A stretch of 64,000 nt of DNA from Plazaster borealis (GCA_021014325.1 CM037462.1:18620135-18684134); one strand, 5' to 3'. Shown: positions 48,783 to 60,368, counted from the stretch's first letter. Numbers and translations are program-made. The notes: generated from the letters alone by a model not told the origin.

Positions 48783-50596
48783 GATCTAGATCACCTCTTC
48801 AAATCGTCATGTTCAGAATTGGTGGAATATTGCTGAAAGCTATGGCATGTGGGTAGCTTTTGGCTATTTCACAAGCGATTCGACCTTGTTTTGTAGGTCG
48901 GAAAGTAGGCTGTCTTTTGGGAGCTGTTGCGAAATAATTTTGAATGATGGTCTGACTGATTATCCCACATCCGACCTCTACCAAATAAAAAGCCTCACGT
49001 CTAGGGTTGATAATTTCATGTACTAAAAGCAAAAAGACAGTACTCTGGGTCATTGAAAAAAGGCATCTTCAGACAAGGTTTGACATAAAAACGGAAACAG
49101 CCATTTATAAACCTGCATTATAACTTAAAACCCTTTTAAAGTAATGCTTATAACATAAACTGAATTTACTGGTAATGGCTGAAAATAAATGGAATATTAT
49201 CTTTATCATGTAATGAGCACCTCGTGCACCACTATAAAATAGTTGTTGTACCCTTATAGTAAAGAGTGATTAACCGTTTAACTAGTTATTTAATCTCTAG
49301 TTATTAGTATGTTACTTGGTAAAAATCATACTCGTGAAGCTTTATCAAACTTAAAACCTGACAGCGGCAAATTATGTACTATTAAAGACAGAACCTGGTT
49401 CATATAATTATTGGTTTAGCAGGATAATTTTCAACGGCTATTTTTGTGTTTTAAATACTTAGGTCCATTCTCTTAATTTCATTCAATTATTTTACAATTT
49501 TCAGTTGTGCATTTGCCAAACTTCTAAAGCATAAACTAGCCTCAAGTCGGCACTGTATTCTTCACCATTTTTTTATACTTTTTTTTTCTTTCACGTACAA
49601 CAGAAAGACATCCATAAAAATAAAACATCTTGACACGTGTACAATCTAAAGTCAACGGTATACTATTGCGGCACAATACATGAAAACATTTTTTTTTCAC
49701 TTGTCCGCTCTTGGACACCGTATTATATACTCCACCACATAATGGTAATTATCTTCTTTTTTGCATGTTTTTTTACTGTGTGCAGTCTGTGTGGACAAGA
49801 TTCTACAATATGTTCAATCTACTGAATATAAATATACGTTTTTCACACCAATGCTATTTCGTAATCTAGTCGTTATTATGTATATTTTGTTTAGTGAAAA
49901 GGCATTTCACTTACACGTTTATAACGAGCTTGCATCATGAACACCGTAAACTGACTAGAGGGGGGCACTTGTGCCTTTGCCTTCATCCGGGTCGAACCCA
50001 GTTCACATCCAGTCCAAGTTCAAAAGCATTAACTACAATAGTTTGTTTGTCCTGGTTGGTGACAATGTACATATACAAGATGGATTTGATCGGGTGTACG
50101 GTTTGCGCAAGTGACCCGTATTGAAATTTTGTGAGATAGCCTCTCTTTCTCACACATCACACACATACAGTAACAAACGCCAGTCTTGGGTGATACGGTA
50201 TATCATGCAGTTGAAATCGACCGTGATCCGCCGCTGTTGCTCACGGGTCTCCACGCTTCCAAACGCCCGCCACGATCAGCCCCGTTTCTCGGTGGAGGCA
50301 GTTCGCGGCACGAGGGTTGTCAACGGGACGGCCTGTGAGCAACCAAGCTCAGGATAAACTCGATTCAAACATTGACTAATTAGTTAAATCCACAGTTTAA
50401 AATTCTACTCAATCTTAAAAACCCACTTGGCTTTTGTTCTTTTAGTTGAGGGTGCAGATTAATTAATGTACAGTCAGGGGCCTATGCACAATTTTTTAAA
50501 GGCTTACCTGACAACTGCTGTCCCGGTGTACGAATATAGGTTCAATATATATAGATATATATTTTTATATGTGTATGTATAGATGGTGTCCTTGGA
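48783..50596. other. Downstream region of FoxD
   Basis: Expected to include the FoxD 3' untranslated region. I see no clear AATAAA on the minus strand close to the stop codon; the nearest variant signals are far away, so the 3' end is unresolved. AT-rich TATATA-type sequence lies at 50540-50580. Confidence 0.4.
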
Positions 50597-51787
50597 TCAG
50601 CGCCAGGTACAAGTTGTTGCTGCTAAACCATTGCACTGTAAACACTGTCTGTATTTTTCGAGATCGAAGGACGAAGGCACGGGGGCAGTAAAAGCGCTCG
50701 CTGCCCCAGCTGTGATGAAGGGTGAAAGGGCCGAGTGAAGGCTCGTTGGTGGGCGGAATGCCAGCAAGCTGTTCACGGGTGAGGTAATACTACTTGTGCC
50801 ACTACTTGTGCTGATGACACTATTTGGTGTGTTGCTCGAGTTCGTACTAGCACTGTTGCCGATGAGGCTCTCGATGCTGAAACCGGAACGGACTGGGGCC
50901 GCTGCTGTAGCGCCGGCCGACATGAGGCTGCTCAGCGCCTGACTGTGTAAACTGTGTGCCGCTGAAGTGGTGAGGGACAGAGGCACGGGTGGGGGGAGCG
51001 GCGAGACGTAGTGGTACGGCAACATAGCGTGTGGGTGCCCGTAACTAATATGATGCCCGTACGGGCTGGCGGCCATAAATGCCGAGTGTTCACGTAGACT
51101 GATCCCCAGGTCAGGATGGTGCCGCTTGTAGCGTTTCCTCCTCCGCAGGAAAGACCCGTTGTCGAACATGTCCTCACTGGCTGGGTCCAGCGTCCAGTAG
51201 TTCCCTTTGCCAGGGTTACCTGGCTCCCGTGGAATTTTGATGAAGCAGTCATTGAGGGACAGGTTGTGCCGTATGCTGTTCTGCCACACGGGGAATTTCT
51301 CCCGGTAATATGGAAAACGGTTCATGATAAACTCGCAAATACCGCTTAGTGTCAGTCTTTTCTGCGGTGATTGAAGAATAGACATAGTTATTAGAGCAAT
51401 GTAGGAGTACGGTGGCTTGACCGTACTGGACTTAGCTTTTTTCTCATCGGAGTTGGAGTCGGCGTCTGCGTCTCCCTGTTTCTCCGACACAAGCTCGATG
51501 TCGTCCGAGTCCTTACTGTGTATTTCTGACTCGTCCTTATCGGCTGAATCGAGCATCTCACTGTCCGAGAACTGTTCCATTGGATCGATGTCTTTGACTT
51601 GCCGTGCCGGTGGCAGGGGTAGATCTTTCCGGCAGTGGAAAGCACCGGTCCCCGTCCCACCGATGACTATCCCGGAGTCGTGTTGTTGTTGCTGCTGTTG
51701 CTGTTGTTGTTGCTGCTGCTGCTGCTGCTGTTGGGCCGGAGCGCTCACCTTTGACTCCTCCATGGCATTAGCGGAGCTCACGGTCAT
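50597..51787 (-). CDS. FoxD: FoxD-class forkhead transcription factor
   Basis: The 396-residue protein is a nuclear DNA-binding regulator. In animals FoxD proteins act mainly as repressors in neural, mesodermal and crest-like patterning. The forkhead domain spans about residues 124-220. It begins [10 protein letters not shown], contains the recognition helix [16 protein letters not shown] (N170 and H174 are the usual base contacts) and ends in the basic wing RRRKRYKR. The stretch [16 protein letters not shown] is typical of FoxD. Residues 303-310 (FSIESLIG) match the eh1-like Groucho-binding motif of FoxD3. An acidic serine-rich region covers about 72-116. A run of 17 glutamines (19-35) is coded by mixed CAA and CAG. 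The frame is intronless, as usual for FoxD. The start is the first ATG at 51787; a frame extension upstream has no ATG before the stop at 51926-51928. A second ATG at 51763 has a better context (GCCATGG). Which FoxD paralogue this is cannot be told. Confidence 0.96.
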   Translation of the reverse strand: MTVSSANAMEESKVSAPAQQQQQQQQQQQQQQQQQHDSGIVIGGTGTGAFHCRKDLPLPPARQVKDIDPMEQFSDSEMLDSADKDESEIHSKDSDDIELVSEKQGDADADSNSDEKKAKSSTVKPPYSYIALITMSILQSPQKRLTLSGICEFIMNRFPYYREKFPVWQNSIRHNLSLNDCFIKIPREPGNPGKGNYWTLDPASEDMFDNGSFLRRRKRYKRHHPDLGISLREHSAFMAASPYGHHISYGHPHAMLPYHYVSPLPPPVPLSLTTSAAHSLHSQALSSLMSAGATAAAPVRSGFSIESLIGNSASTNSSNTPNSVISTSSGTSSITSPVNSLLAFRPPTSLHSALSPFITAGAASAFTAPVPSSFDLEKYRQCLQCNGLAATTCTWR

Positions 51788-52322
51788 GTCTACGCCGGTC
51801 TGATCAGACGATGGCCCCGTCGTCTTGAGCTGTCTTGACACGGTCGTCGCCGGTTCGTACTGGCTCCGCGGCCACCTAAAATCAACCCCGTCCGTCGCTC
51901 GACAATCGCTGAGCAATACAGTCAGTCACACTCAACTGCCTCGCAATGACAAGTCAGAAGAAAACAGCCACGGAATTAGGTTATCCCCACACACGCCTGC
52001 GTTTCACAGTTGAGGTCGCTGTAATGTTGTTAATACGGCCCCACTCTACGGGCTTGTGTTCGCTTCAGTGCAAACACACACAGTATGCGAGGCCAGACAT
52101 CAGCCTACTAGCTTGGCTGTTCGTATTCGGCGATGGCTGGGTGACCACAAACCAACAAACGACTGAAGAAACACTGTGAGTTCAGTCAAAGAAAAAAAGG
52201 TGAAAATTTTGCAAGAAGTTTGTTCGTCCCACCTTAATAAGCCGCGGAACAGAATGTCTCGCCTAACATCACCGTTGTCATCTTTATCTATAGCAAGCTC
52301 GGGCACATGTACAGTTTCCCAC
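51788..52322. other. 5' upstream/leader region of FoxD
   Basis: No other gene is seen. On the minus strand the word TTGATTTTAG at 51876-51885 could be a 3' splice site, so a short noncoding or extended first exon is possible, although FoxD genes are normally single-exon. Confidence 0.4.
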
Positions 52323-52328
52323 CACGTG
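52323..52328. promoter_or_regulatory. E-box CACGTG upstream of FoxD
   Basis: Perfect palindromic CACGTG about 535 bases upstream of the FoxD ATG, recognised by bHLH-zip factors. One six-base match is weak evidence by itself. Confidence 0.3.
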
Positions 52329-52367
52329 ATCTCCCAATGTTGTCATTTGTCGGCTGGTCGTCGGCTC

Positions 52368-52382
52368 ATTTGCATATCAATG
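52368..52382 (+). promoter_or_regulatory. Sox-Oct composite site upstream of FoxD
   Basis: ATTTGCATATCAATG joins a perfect octamer (ATTTGCAT, POU/Oct) directly to a perfect Sox core (ATCAATG fits WWCAAWG). The spacing and orientation are those of the vertebrate Sox2-Oct4 composite, as in the Nanog promoter. It differs from ATTTGCATAACAATG at one base. It lies about 580 bases upstream of the FoxD ATG in noncoding DNA. Function is inferred. Confidence 0.5.
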
Positions 52383-52654
52383 AAGTTTGCCCAACACTTG
52401 TGTACGCCTATCTCTGATAATTAGATGATTTTAGCGCATCAAACAATGCAACGACAGTTTGGTGATGGACACTCTCAGGTTCATCAGTCTTTGGTGGGAT
52501 TCAATCGTCTCATGGCCGGCAAGGTAAGGGGAGAGGTTCGGCGAATGTTCTCCGTGAAAGAAGGGGGGAAATTAAACATCGGTAGCCTATACACCGCCCA
52601 CCTTCAGCAGAGCACCTTGGACCTAATGAATAGCGGTGAGTCCTGTTGCAGAAA

Positions 52655-52840
52655 CCAATATATACAATACACACCGTGTGTTGGTACAGCAAGATCATTA
52701 TCTGCGATAACTTTACGGTGACGGTGAAGGGCGCCCTCGCTCGGTGATGCAGTGACGGCGCTGCGAGCGATACGATTGGTCGAATGATCTGACGGACTGT
52801 CACAGTTTAGTCGTCACTGCTCCGTAGCCCCGCCCACTCT
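52655..52840 (-). promoter_or_regulatory. Candidate FoxD core promoter
   Basis: On the minus strand there is a TATA-like GTATATATTGG at 52660-52670, an inverted CCAAT word (ATTGG on the plus strand at 52775) and a GC box CCCCGCCCAC at 52830-52839. The order fits a promoter for FoxD with a start near 52630, implying a leader of about 840 bases. The motifs are short and the assignment tentative. Confidence 0.3.
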
Positions 52841-55690
52841 GTCACTCACTTTACGACCAGACAGAATTGTCAAACCTTGTATACGTAGTCATTAAATTCG
52901 CTTTTGAGGGAGAAAAAAAAGGCTCAAAAAATAAAGAAACAGAAGTACAACCTGTGAGTCTTTCGTAATGGTGCAAACTGGACATGTTATTTATGAAAAC
53001 AAAAGGCGAATGTACAAAATTTGTCAGACGAACAAGATGAAGTGGTTTTTGAATATGTTTTGCTTGATTGAAAATGCAATTATTTGACCATGTACGAATA
53101 TTTTGAATATCGTTTATCTCACGGCCTCTTCGCTAAGAGCAGTTCAGGCTACGGGTAAGTTGGGAGATAAGTTATTGCAATACAATTTATTCGCTTTATA
53201 CAAATATCATTAAAATATTTTTTAAAAAACGAGTCTTGTTCTCCCAACTTGATTTGTCTTTGCTCACGACCAAATTAACCCAGAACTTCTTTTCATTCGA
53301 CCTGACGAAAAAAAATCATCATAACTAAGGAACTTGAAATTTTGAAGGTTACCGTGTATAGGCTATTGTGTTAATGTATCAGTTTGATCCAATAACACAA
53401 AAATAATAACACAAATAAACTTAAAATGATAACAAATGCAGATTTTTATACCGCTTACATTTTGTAGTTTTACATCCCAATCAAGTCAAACAAGAATTCG
53501 TCTTCTCTTTGTTCTTCTGCCTCTTCACCTTTATCAGATGGATTTGTAAAAAGGTAGTTTTATTTTAAATACAGTTTGCTGATTCAAAAATCTGAAGCAT
53601 GTTTTGCAAGTGGCATAAAGGGCAGTCCTGTTTTTCTGAGAATTGACTGCCTATGGGCCTTTACACCTTATTACACACAAATCAAGCTGTTCAAACCAAT
53701 CACAATAATAGTAACAATGGTAATAGAGATCTCATAATATATAGTACACAAATCCCAGGTAGCAAGATCGAGGCGCTGTGAAGATGTAACATACGTTAGA
53801 ATCGGTACAGTGAGTTTTGAGCAGTTTCTACAAAAATTGTAGTGACAGAAGTAGACAAACATACTGTAAGGAAGATTGTTCAAAGGCGGGGGCCAAAAAG
53901 GCATCACATTGAACATTATTTAGAGCAGTACGGAGGTGTTTGAGGTGAGTTGATCATAAATTGACCTTATTCATCTGTTAATTTGCACAGAGGTGCAACT
54001 TCACAGAAAGACATTTTAATCCTACGTTTTCGAAACGAGCAGCGAAATTTGACGTTCATTGCGTGATAAAAAGACGCAGATAATTAAGTCCACTCTGGAA
54101 ACAAATGGCATTCGTGTGTTTTCGAGAAAACAATCAAAAATCGTAGACCAATTATTTTCGATAATACTTGGCAACAAGTATATGTATCTCAAAGTTATTG
54201 TATATTTAAAAAGAACCAATAGTTTTAAAAGGGTAAATCATTAAAGCAAATAATAGGGCCTATAATAAATAAATAACATCCCGTCTGGCTCAATGAAATC
54301 TATCTTATTTCCTGTGATTTTGACTACTTCTAACCTCCAATAACAGTTGTTGGTGATTAGAAACTTAAATAATTACAATCCATGTTGTTTACAGCTAAAT
54401 TTTTACTCAATTAATGATGGATTATCGTTGTATGTCTTGGGTATTGCGTGAGAATATCCGAAGGCCCAAAACACACCGAAAACTTACAACGCTGGAAACG
54501 GCTTGATCAAAACATGGCCGGTGTTTGTGTCAGATCGTATTTTGTAATAAAGACGAGACGTTCGAAGATGCGTATAGGCAAAGTCCCCAATTTATAACAT
54601 GTGACAGTTTTTACATTCAAACAAATCTGTGTATAAAAATCAAATGAATTCGTCAGTTCTTTCAAATGGACGACACAAAGAAGATGACAGAACACACATT
54701 TTTAAACCGCCTTGTATTCAAGAAACTATGACACACTCTCACACGCTTGCGTGAAGACTGCAGAAAGCGGATACATGTTTTGTTTAAGGGCTTTTAGGGA
54801 AATTTTTTTTCAGGACAGCCGGTGCAAGTTAAACTCTTCAGCATGGAGCTTTATGGTTATTGTTTTTTTAATGGAAGTAATTGAAAATTGTCGTGACACT
54901 TTATTAAATAAAAACAAAAACAAAAATATGGTTAGATACAAATAAAACGATGACCCACAAGGTCATTAACAAAATACAGATATGATTAGATATTTTTATA
55001 ATGTATACCCGTTTGTTGTAAACATTTTGTGACGTCAATGTACATTTCATTAGTCAATTATGTTTCCCTTTGTTTCGTCCGTTGCTTTCCCAGTCTTTGT
55101 ATTATCTCTGGTTAAACTCATTTTGTTTCTGACAATATCGCATTGTTTCTGTAATTGGTTTGGGTCTTTTTCTTCTAAATAAAAAAGCAAAAAAACCTTC
55201 AGAGCATGTACTAAGAGACATTGAAATAAGACAAGAGACATTGAAATAAAGAGACAAATACTACGTAATGGATGTTCACCTTATCATGCATGTATTGTAT
55301 AACAATCATGTCAAAGTCGATTGGGTCTAAGCTACTCGCCACTTCGCCCCCGTATAATGTTAAGAGATGGCACTGTTCTTTATTCCGTCGTCGGATAAAT
55401 CGATTCAATATTTAGTTGTTCGGGGGCGAGGGGCTATACGAGAGCGCCATGATATTAAATTATGTAGTATTCTGTAATTGTGTAATTAATTTAAAGATAT
55501 ACAATTATTCCAACCTAGGAATGGTGTTATTTTGTTTAGTCCAGGAACTGTGGGCGAATGGTTTATAGGATCGAGTCGCCCACAAGGATTCCACAAGGCA
55601 AAGGCGATTGTGCGACAACATCTCGTATTTTTTCACGGAGATTTTTGCACTCATTTTAACAGCGACTTGAAGAGTTGGACGGATCACTCA
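52841..55690. other. Noncoding AT-rich upstream DNA of FoxD
   Basis: Mostly AT-rich with scattered short frames (60-81 codons), none with a motif. No gene or repeat is recognised. Distal enhancers of FoxD could lie here. Confidence 0.45.
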
Positions 55691-56076
55691 TTAAAGGCAA
55701 TGAACACGTTTGGAAATTGTCAAAGACCAGTATTCCCACTTGGTGTATCCCAACATATGCATAAAATAACAAGCCTGTGAAAATTTGGGCCCAATTGGTC
55801 ATCGAAGTTGCAAGAAAATGATGAAAGAAAAAACACCCTTGTTGCACAAATTTGTGTGCTTTCAGATGCCTGAAAAAGGCTTCAGGTCTGAAGTCTTTTT
55901 CAGATTCAAATATTTTAGTGAGAAATTACCTCTTTCTCAAAAACTACGTTACTTCAGAGAGAGTCGTTTCTGACAATGTTTTATACTATCAACAGCTCTC
56001 CGTTGCTCGTTACCAAGTAAGTTTTTATGCTAATACATATTTTGAGTAATTACCAAACGTGTCCAGTGCCTTTTAA
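55691..56076 (+). mobile_element. TTAA MITE, family A, complete (A10)
   Basis: TTAA at 55691-55694 and 56073-56076, ends TTAAAGGCAATGAACACG and CGTGTCCAGTGCCTTTTAA. The centre is a 16-base-arm hairpin, 55870-55885 and 55888-55903, with one G-T mismatch. It is built on CTGAAAAAGGCTTCAG, so it belongs to a third centre type. Noncoding. Confidence 0.95.
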
Positions 56077-56548
56077 CATTTCTATACATCTTTCAGAAAT
56101 GACATTTCCCACAAAATGTGATAAAACACAAATGAAAACTTTGTCCACAATAGCAGATGATATGCGACAAAAACAGATGAGATCAAATTTCCTGCAGATA
56201 ACCAACCAAAACAAAAATATCTATTTCTGTATCTATATAAGATATCGCTGAATAATGATCATCCATACTTGTTTTTATTACATTCTTATAAATCACCGAA
56301 ATAATGTCAACAAACGAATTCAACAAGGCCTAAAGTCAAAATGGAGACAAGTGTAAACGTTTCTTATTCTACATTATTTTCACGTTGTTTTATTTGTGTG
56401 TTGTGTCACATCACCGTACTAGTAAAATCAAAGCGCTGTTCAGACCGCACGGACTGAAAACATAATGTTGTATCTTGTAAAAGAAGTAACAGTGTCTGAA
56501 GGGAAGTAGTGTGTACGTGAACTGCATCTTCAAGTCCTATACAAAGAA

Positions 56549-57229
56549 GTGGATACAGTTATTGCATATATTTATCTGACATCGTTTGGCATTCTACTCA
56601 TCCAGCGGACCGGTTACAATAAAATATTCCTTCCGACAGCACTGCGCCAGCGGGCGTATCGAAGCCCAACCACCCCACGGGCGATACGTTCGATCATTCC
56701 CTCCAAATCCACGGCAAAAGGCGGTCTTAAGAAAACAAGACCGCGAGTCCGGGACCGGTCCCGCCGGGTGAATCGCACCGAAACCCTCCCATTCCTTGTC
56801 CCCGGCTCGGACTACCCAAGTAACCCCCCTAGGGGTGTGCGGGCATGCAACTCGCTGTGTGATATAGTCAAGAAGGTATATAAGGGGGAGATGAAATTTA
56901 ATTTGTGGAGGCATGGAGGCCGGTTGTTCCCCCTTCCCGGTATTTCATCTCTATACACAGATCACGTTTTTGACAACATGGCATGCAACATGATCGAAGG
57001 ATGCTTGTCAGGGGATGGGGGTGGCTCGCCAAACAATGTACATGTACTCTTCTTCCAAAGACAAAACATGCGAGCATCTCTGCTAAAGGGGTTGGTACAC
57101 TATCCAGCCAAATTTCATCAACAACTTTACCTGAATTGGATTCAGGTAAAGTTACAATATGATAATAATACTAAACACCCCAGAGGTAAATCATACCTAT
57201 TTGGAATTTCATGGAGCTGCCTGTGTTAA
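56549..57229 (+). other. Long open frame of uncertain status
   Basis: 226 codons open from a GTG start; the first ATG lies at 56889, more than 110 codons in. The first part is GC-rich with palindromes and the last part overlaps a family F relic, which argues against a single coding gene. Hairpin arms GCGGTCTT and AAGACCGC at 56721-56744 and the palindrome GGGACCGGTCCC at 56751-56762 suggest structured noncoding DNA. A TATATAAG box lies at 56877-56884. No domain is recognised. Confidence 0.25.
57123..57153. repeat. 31-base perfect hairpin
   Basis: Arms AACTTTACCTGAAT and ATTCAGGTAAAGTT are perfectly complementary over 14 bases around TGG. No flanking relatives occur in the window, so it is not part of a recognised MITE. 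Confidence 0.95.
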
Positions 57230-57350
57230 TAAACTAGCTCATCACAGAAAAATAACGCTTAGCAGAAACAGGTACCTCCTAATTATACTATGCGTGTGAC
57301 TGTTCACCAGCTTTGCTGAAATCAATAATAGTGCTAAGCAATTTCATGAA
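57190..57350. mobile_element. Decayed family F MITE relic
   Basis: Words ATTTGGAATTTCATGGAGC, CGCTTAGCAGAAACAGG and AGTGCTAAGCAATTTCATG match family F ends and interior imperfectly. The GGGCCC ends are lost. Confidence 0.5.
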
Positions 57351-57378
57351 TTTGTACCTAACGAGCAGTCCTTTTAGT

Positions 57379-57473
57379 TGAACTTGCTGTTGCTCTTGTT
57401 GTTGTTGTTGGTGTTGTTCTTGATGTTGCTCTTGTTGTTGTTGTTGTTGTTGATGATGTTCTTATTGTTGCTC

Positions 57474-57511
<38 letters not shown>

Positions 57512-57513
57512 GC
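57379..57513. repeat. (TTG)n/(CTTGTTG)n microsatellite
   Basis: Interrupted TTG triplets with CTC and GATG interruptions. It gives an 87-codon threonine-rich frame on the minus strand that I treat as spurious. Confidence 0.95.
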
Positions 57514-58451
57514 TGCTTTTAAAGTTTCACACTTGATTAATGACTCTGAAATTTCCGCTTGTTGTGTTTCTTTGTGTATATTTTTTATGTCGTTGAACAT
57601 GGACACCTTCACTAAAACCAAGGGTTTACTCTTGTAATATTATTGTCTTTAGGTAAATTTTATTTTAAAAAAATTAATAAATACGAATTATGCAACAACA
57701 AAACACGAATTTGAAAAGATACGATTGAGAAACAAAATTCAGAATGAACATGTCAGAGATCAATTACAGTCGACAAAACTTACCTTAATCCAACGACTGC
57801 GAGGATGCATGTGATTTTTCTTCTCACTATACCCTCTATCTATCTTCACATTCCCCATTGTACTTGATGTCAAGCTGTTGACAGAAAAAGTGTCCTTGCA
57901 TGAGCGTATATATCTGGCAAGCAAAGTTATGTGCCTATAAATTTAATTCATATGTTTCACTGTAATCCACATGTGATTTCCTCAATCGATTAATGTGTAA
58001 GGCCTATTCAAATTACAGTAAATGCACGAGTTTTATAGTGTAACCCTATGCTCCATCAGTCGGTCGATCTAGGTAATACTACAATCGTATAATCATCATA
58101 GTTTTCATCTTTTCTGCGAAGGATAGCCGGGGAAAAAAGCAAGTAACCCGCTCAATGTCCCTTACCCTTTGTGGTTTGTCTTTATGACCGTTGTTTAGTA
58201 GTAAGGATATTATCTGGTTTTATTTAGTATTAAATGTAGTATTCCGCATTACCGTATTTTAATACTGTGTATTAAAATACACAGTGTTGCGAATGATCGC
58301 TGGCTGCATATAGAGGGCGCAACACAATTTTTGTCAACCTGCCGCGCACCGAAACTTCACACTGTTGTGTGCGATATCCGGCAGTATTCGACAGCAATGA
58401 TAATGGCAGGGACTCCCCCACCCACCCCCCCCACCCCCCCCCCCATAGTCG
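57514..58451. other. Noncoding AT-rich stretch
   Basis: Includes a poly-C tract at 58416-58445. A 115-codon frame at 58331 crosses this tract and a MITE, so it is not coding. Confidence 0.5.
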
Positions 58452-58632
58452 GGGCCCAAATTCATAGGGCTTCTTCAACGGAAAACATTGCTTATTATTT
58501 TCTGCTAAAACATGATGCCAGTCAGATTGTACACGTGACTTGGTATTTTGGCTGGAAACCTCATTCTGGTAAGCATCATTTTGTTGTGCTTAACTACTTT
58601 TTGTGCTTAAGTAGCTGTATGAAATTGGGCCC
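58452..58632. mobile_element. Family F MITE (F3)
   Basis: Ends GGGCCCAAATTCATAGGGC and GCTGTATGAAATTGGGCCC. Interior TATTTTGGCTGGAAACC and GTGCTTAACTACTTTTTGTG are family words. The arms are more diverged than in F2. Confidence 0.85.
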
Positions 58633-59189
58633 AGGCCACGCCTATAGACACTTGCCCATTGCCCACAAATATATTTGACACATTGGATACAAAGGTCCAC
58701 TTATTAAACGCATGGAGAAATTGTCCTTTTTGTTTTTCGAAAAGTAAATTAATACAAATTTTATCCTGGCATCAAAAATACCACATAATTTAAAGAAGCC
58801 TGTAAAAAAAACATCAAATTCATTGGTCACGTTTATAGAGAAAACAAACGTAAATAATTGTCACTGTAATTTACTAGTTCCAAATAAATATATTGTTGTT
58901 CTAATTATTGGTACCTTGTCAGCTGTTTCAATTATTTCTTGCCTGTAGATTCAACCGGGGTCATCACCATCAGTGAAAGAGGAACCTTATTGGGCTTATT
59001 TCGATTGCCGCTATTGAAATAAGCAACGGTGATTTGTGCAGTTTCCAAAATGCCATTTTCTAAAGTAAATTCAGACAGAAATATATTTCAGGAGGATTGG
59101 TATAGCCCCTTGCATAATGACGTCACACTCTCAATTAGCGCCCTCACTTATAGGCAAAAGGAGGCAGCTCATATAGGAGGACGATAGCA

Positions 59190-59374
59190 GGGCCCAATTT
59201 CATAGAGCTGCTTTAAGCACAAAAAGTAGCTAAGCACAACAAAATTATGCTTACCAGATCAAAGTAACCAGCTAAAATACCATGTCACATGTACCATCTA
59301 TGACCGGTATCCTGCTTATTTTTGTTTAGCAGAATTTGTTCAAGCAACATTTTCTGCTTAATGAAATTGGGCCC
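59190..59374. mobile_element. Family F MITE (F4)
   Basis: Starts GGGCCCAATTTCATAGAGC and ends ATGAAATTGGGCCC. Words AAGCACAAAAAGTAGCT and GACCGGTATCCTGC are conserved. The right arm has lost the GCAGCT word. Confidence 0.9.
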
Positions 59375-59531
59375 TGGGCTGAATTTCATAAAGCTGCTTA
59401 AGCACAAAAAGTAGCTAAGAACAACAAAACATGTCACATGTACAACTTGTGACTGGTATCCTGCTCATTTCTGCTTAGCAGAAATTGGTAAGCAATATTT
59501 TCTTCTTAAGCACCTCTATAAAATTGGGCCC
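59375..59531. mobile_element. Family F MITE in tandem with F4 (F5)
   Basis: Begins TGGGCTGAATTTCATAAAGC immediately after F4 and ends CTATAAAATTGGGCCC. Internal sequence is conserved, including GACTGGTATCCTGC. F4 and F5 touch end to end. Confidence 0.88.
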
Positions 59532-59612
59532 TGGTAGTTTGGCAGGTAACCTTATTCTGGTAAGCGAAATTGTTTTATGGTTAGCTACTTGTTGTGCTTA
59601 AGCACTAAGATT
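59532..59612. mobile_element. Half copy of family F (F6)
   Basis: The words TTTGGCAGGTAACC, TTATTCTGGTAAGC and TAGCTACTTGTTGTGCTTAAGC match one half of F3 in the same orientation. It lacks terminal GGGCCC ends beyond the one shared with F5. Confidence 0.75.
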
Positions 59613-60103
59613 CATCTTAAGATGAGTTAGCAGCAATTACCATAGTGATTTGTATTGTGACATCACTCTTTGCTAAGCAACTGCGATGGATTTGCATCTA
59701 CGATCAATCTTAACTCTTTGTGAAATCGAGCCCAGCTGGTCTTGGTGCGTAAAAACGTGCGCGTGACCTCAGCGTACCTGAGCGTTGTACGTTATGCAAG
59801 ACCCCTTGCATTGGCCGCCATCTTTAATGTCAAACAATGGAAACTTGCACGCGTGTACGCGCTGCGCACGACTGTCAGCCAATGGTAGCTCTTCATTGAC
59901 CTCAGTGAGGGGACAGTTTTGGGCTTGTGACGTCATATGCAAGGTGTCTATTGGTACGAGCTTTACAATCAGTGAACTTTCAGGTTGAAACTAATCTGTT
60001 TTTCAAAAATAGTAATCAGTTCTGTACTTTGTCTATTGATCTGAGATCTGAACCTTGACGTTTGCCAAAATGAAATGACTGCGTATTCTGAAAGAAAACT
60101 ACG
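59613..60103. other. Unique noncoding spacer
   Basis: A GC-richer part at 59745-59870 contains CCGCCATCTTTAATG, a YY1-like word. A 67-codon frame is unconvincing. Confidence 0.45.
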
Positions 60104-60368
60104 GTTTGGGGTTTGGCTTGGGCTTGGCCTTGGTTTCGGGCTTGGGCTTGGGCTTGGGCTTGGGCTTGGCCTTGGATTCGGGCTTGGGCTTGGATTTTGG
60201 CTTGGATTTTGGCTTGGGCTTGGATTTGGGCTTGGGCTTGGATTTGGGCTTGGATTTGGGCTTGGATTTGAGCTTGGGCTTGGATTGGGGCTTGGATTTG
60301 GGATTGGGCTTGGATTTGGGCTTGTGCTTGGGCTTGGATTTGGGCTGGGGCTTGGGCTTGGGCTTGGG
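60104..60368. repeat. (GGGCTT)n hexamer array
   Basis: About 43 degenerate units of GGGCTT/GGATTT over 265 bases. Five consecutive GGG runs spaced by three bases at 60138-60164 make a canonical G-quadruplex motif. Frames of 91-143 codons exist in several phases on both strands (LGLGLG or AQAQIQ strings), a consequence of the six-base period. Confidence 0.97.

Noticed and set aside
49985..50030. Minus-strand tRNA suggested by GGGTTCGACCCGG
   Set aside because: No A box, acceptor stem or cloverleaf can be built around it.
51417..51803. 128-codon plus-strand frame
   Set aside because: Antisense shadow of FoxD; its cysteine run is the reverse of the glutamine tract.
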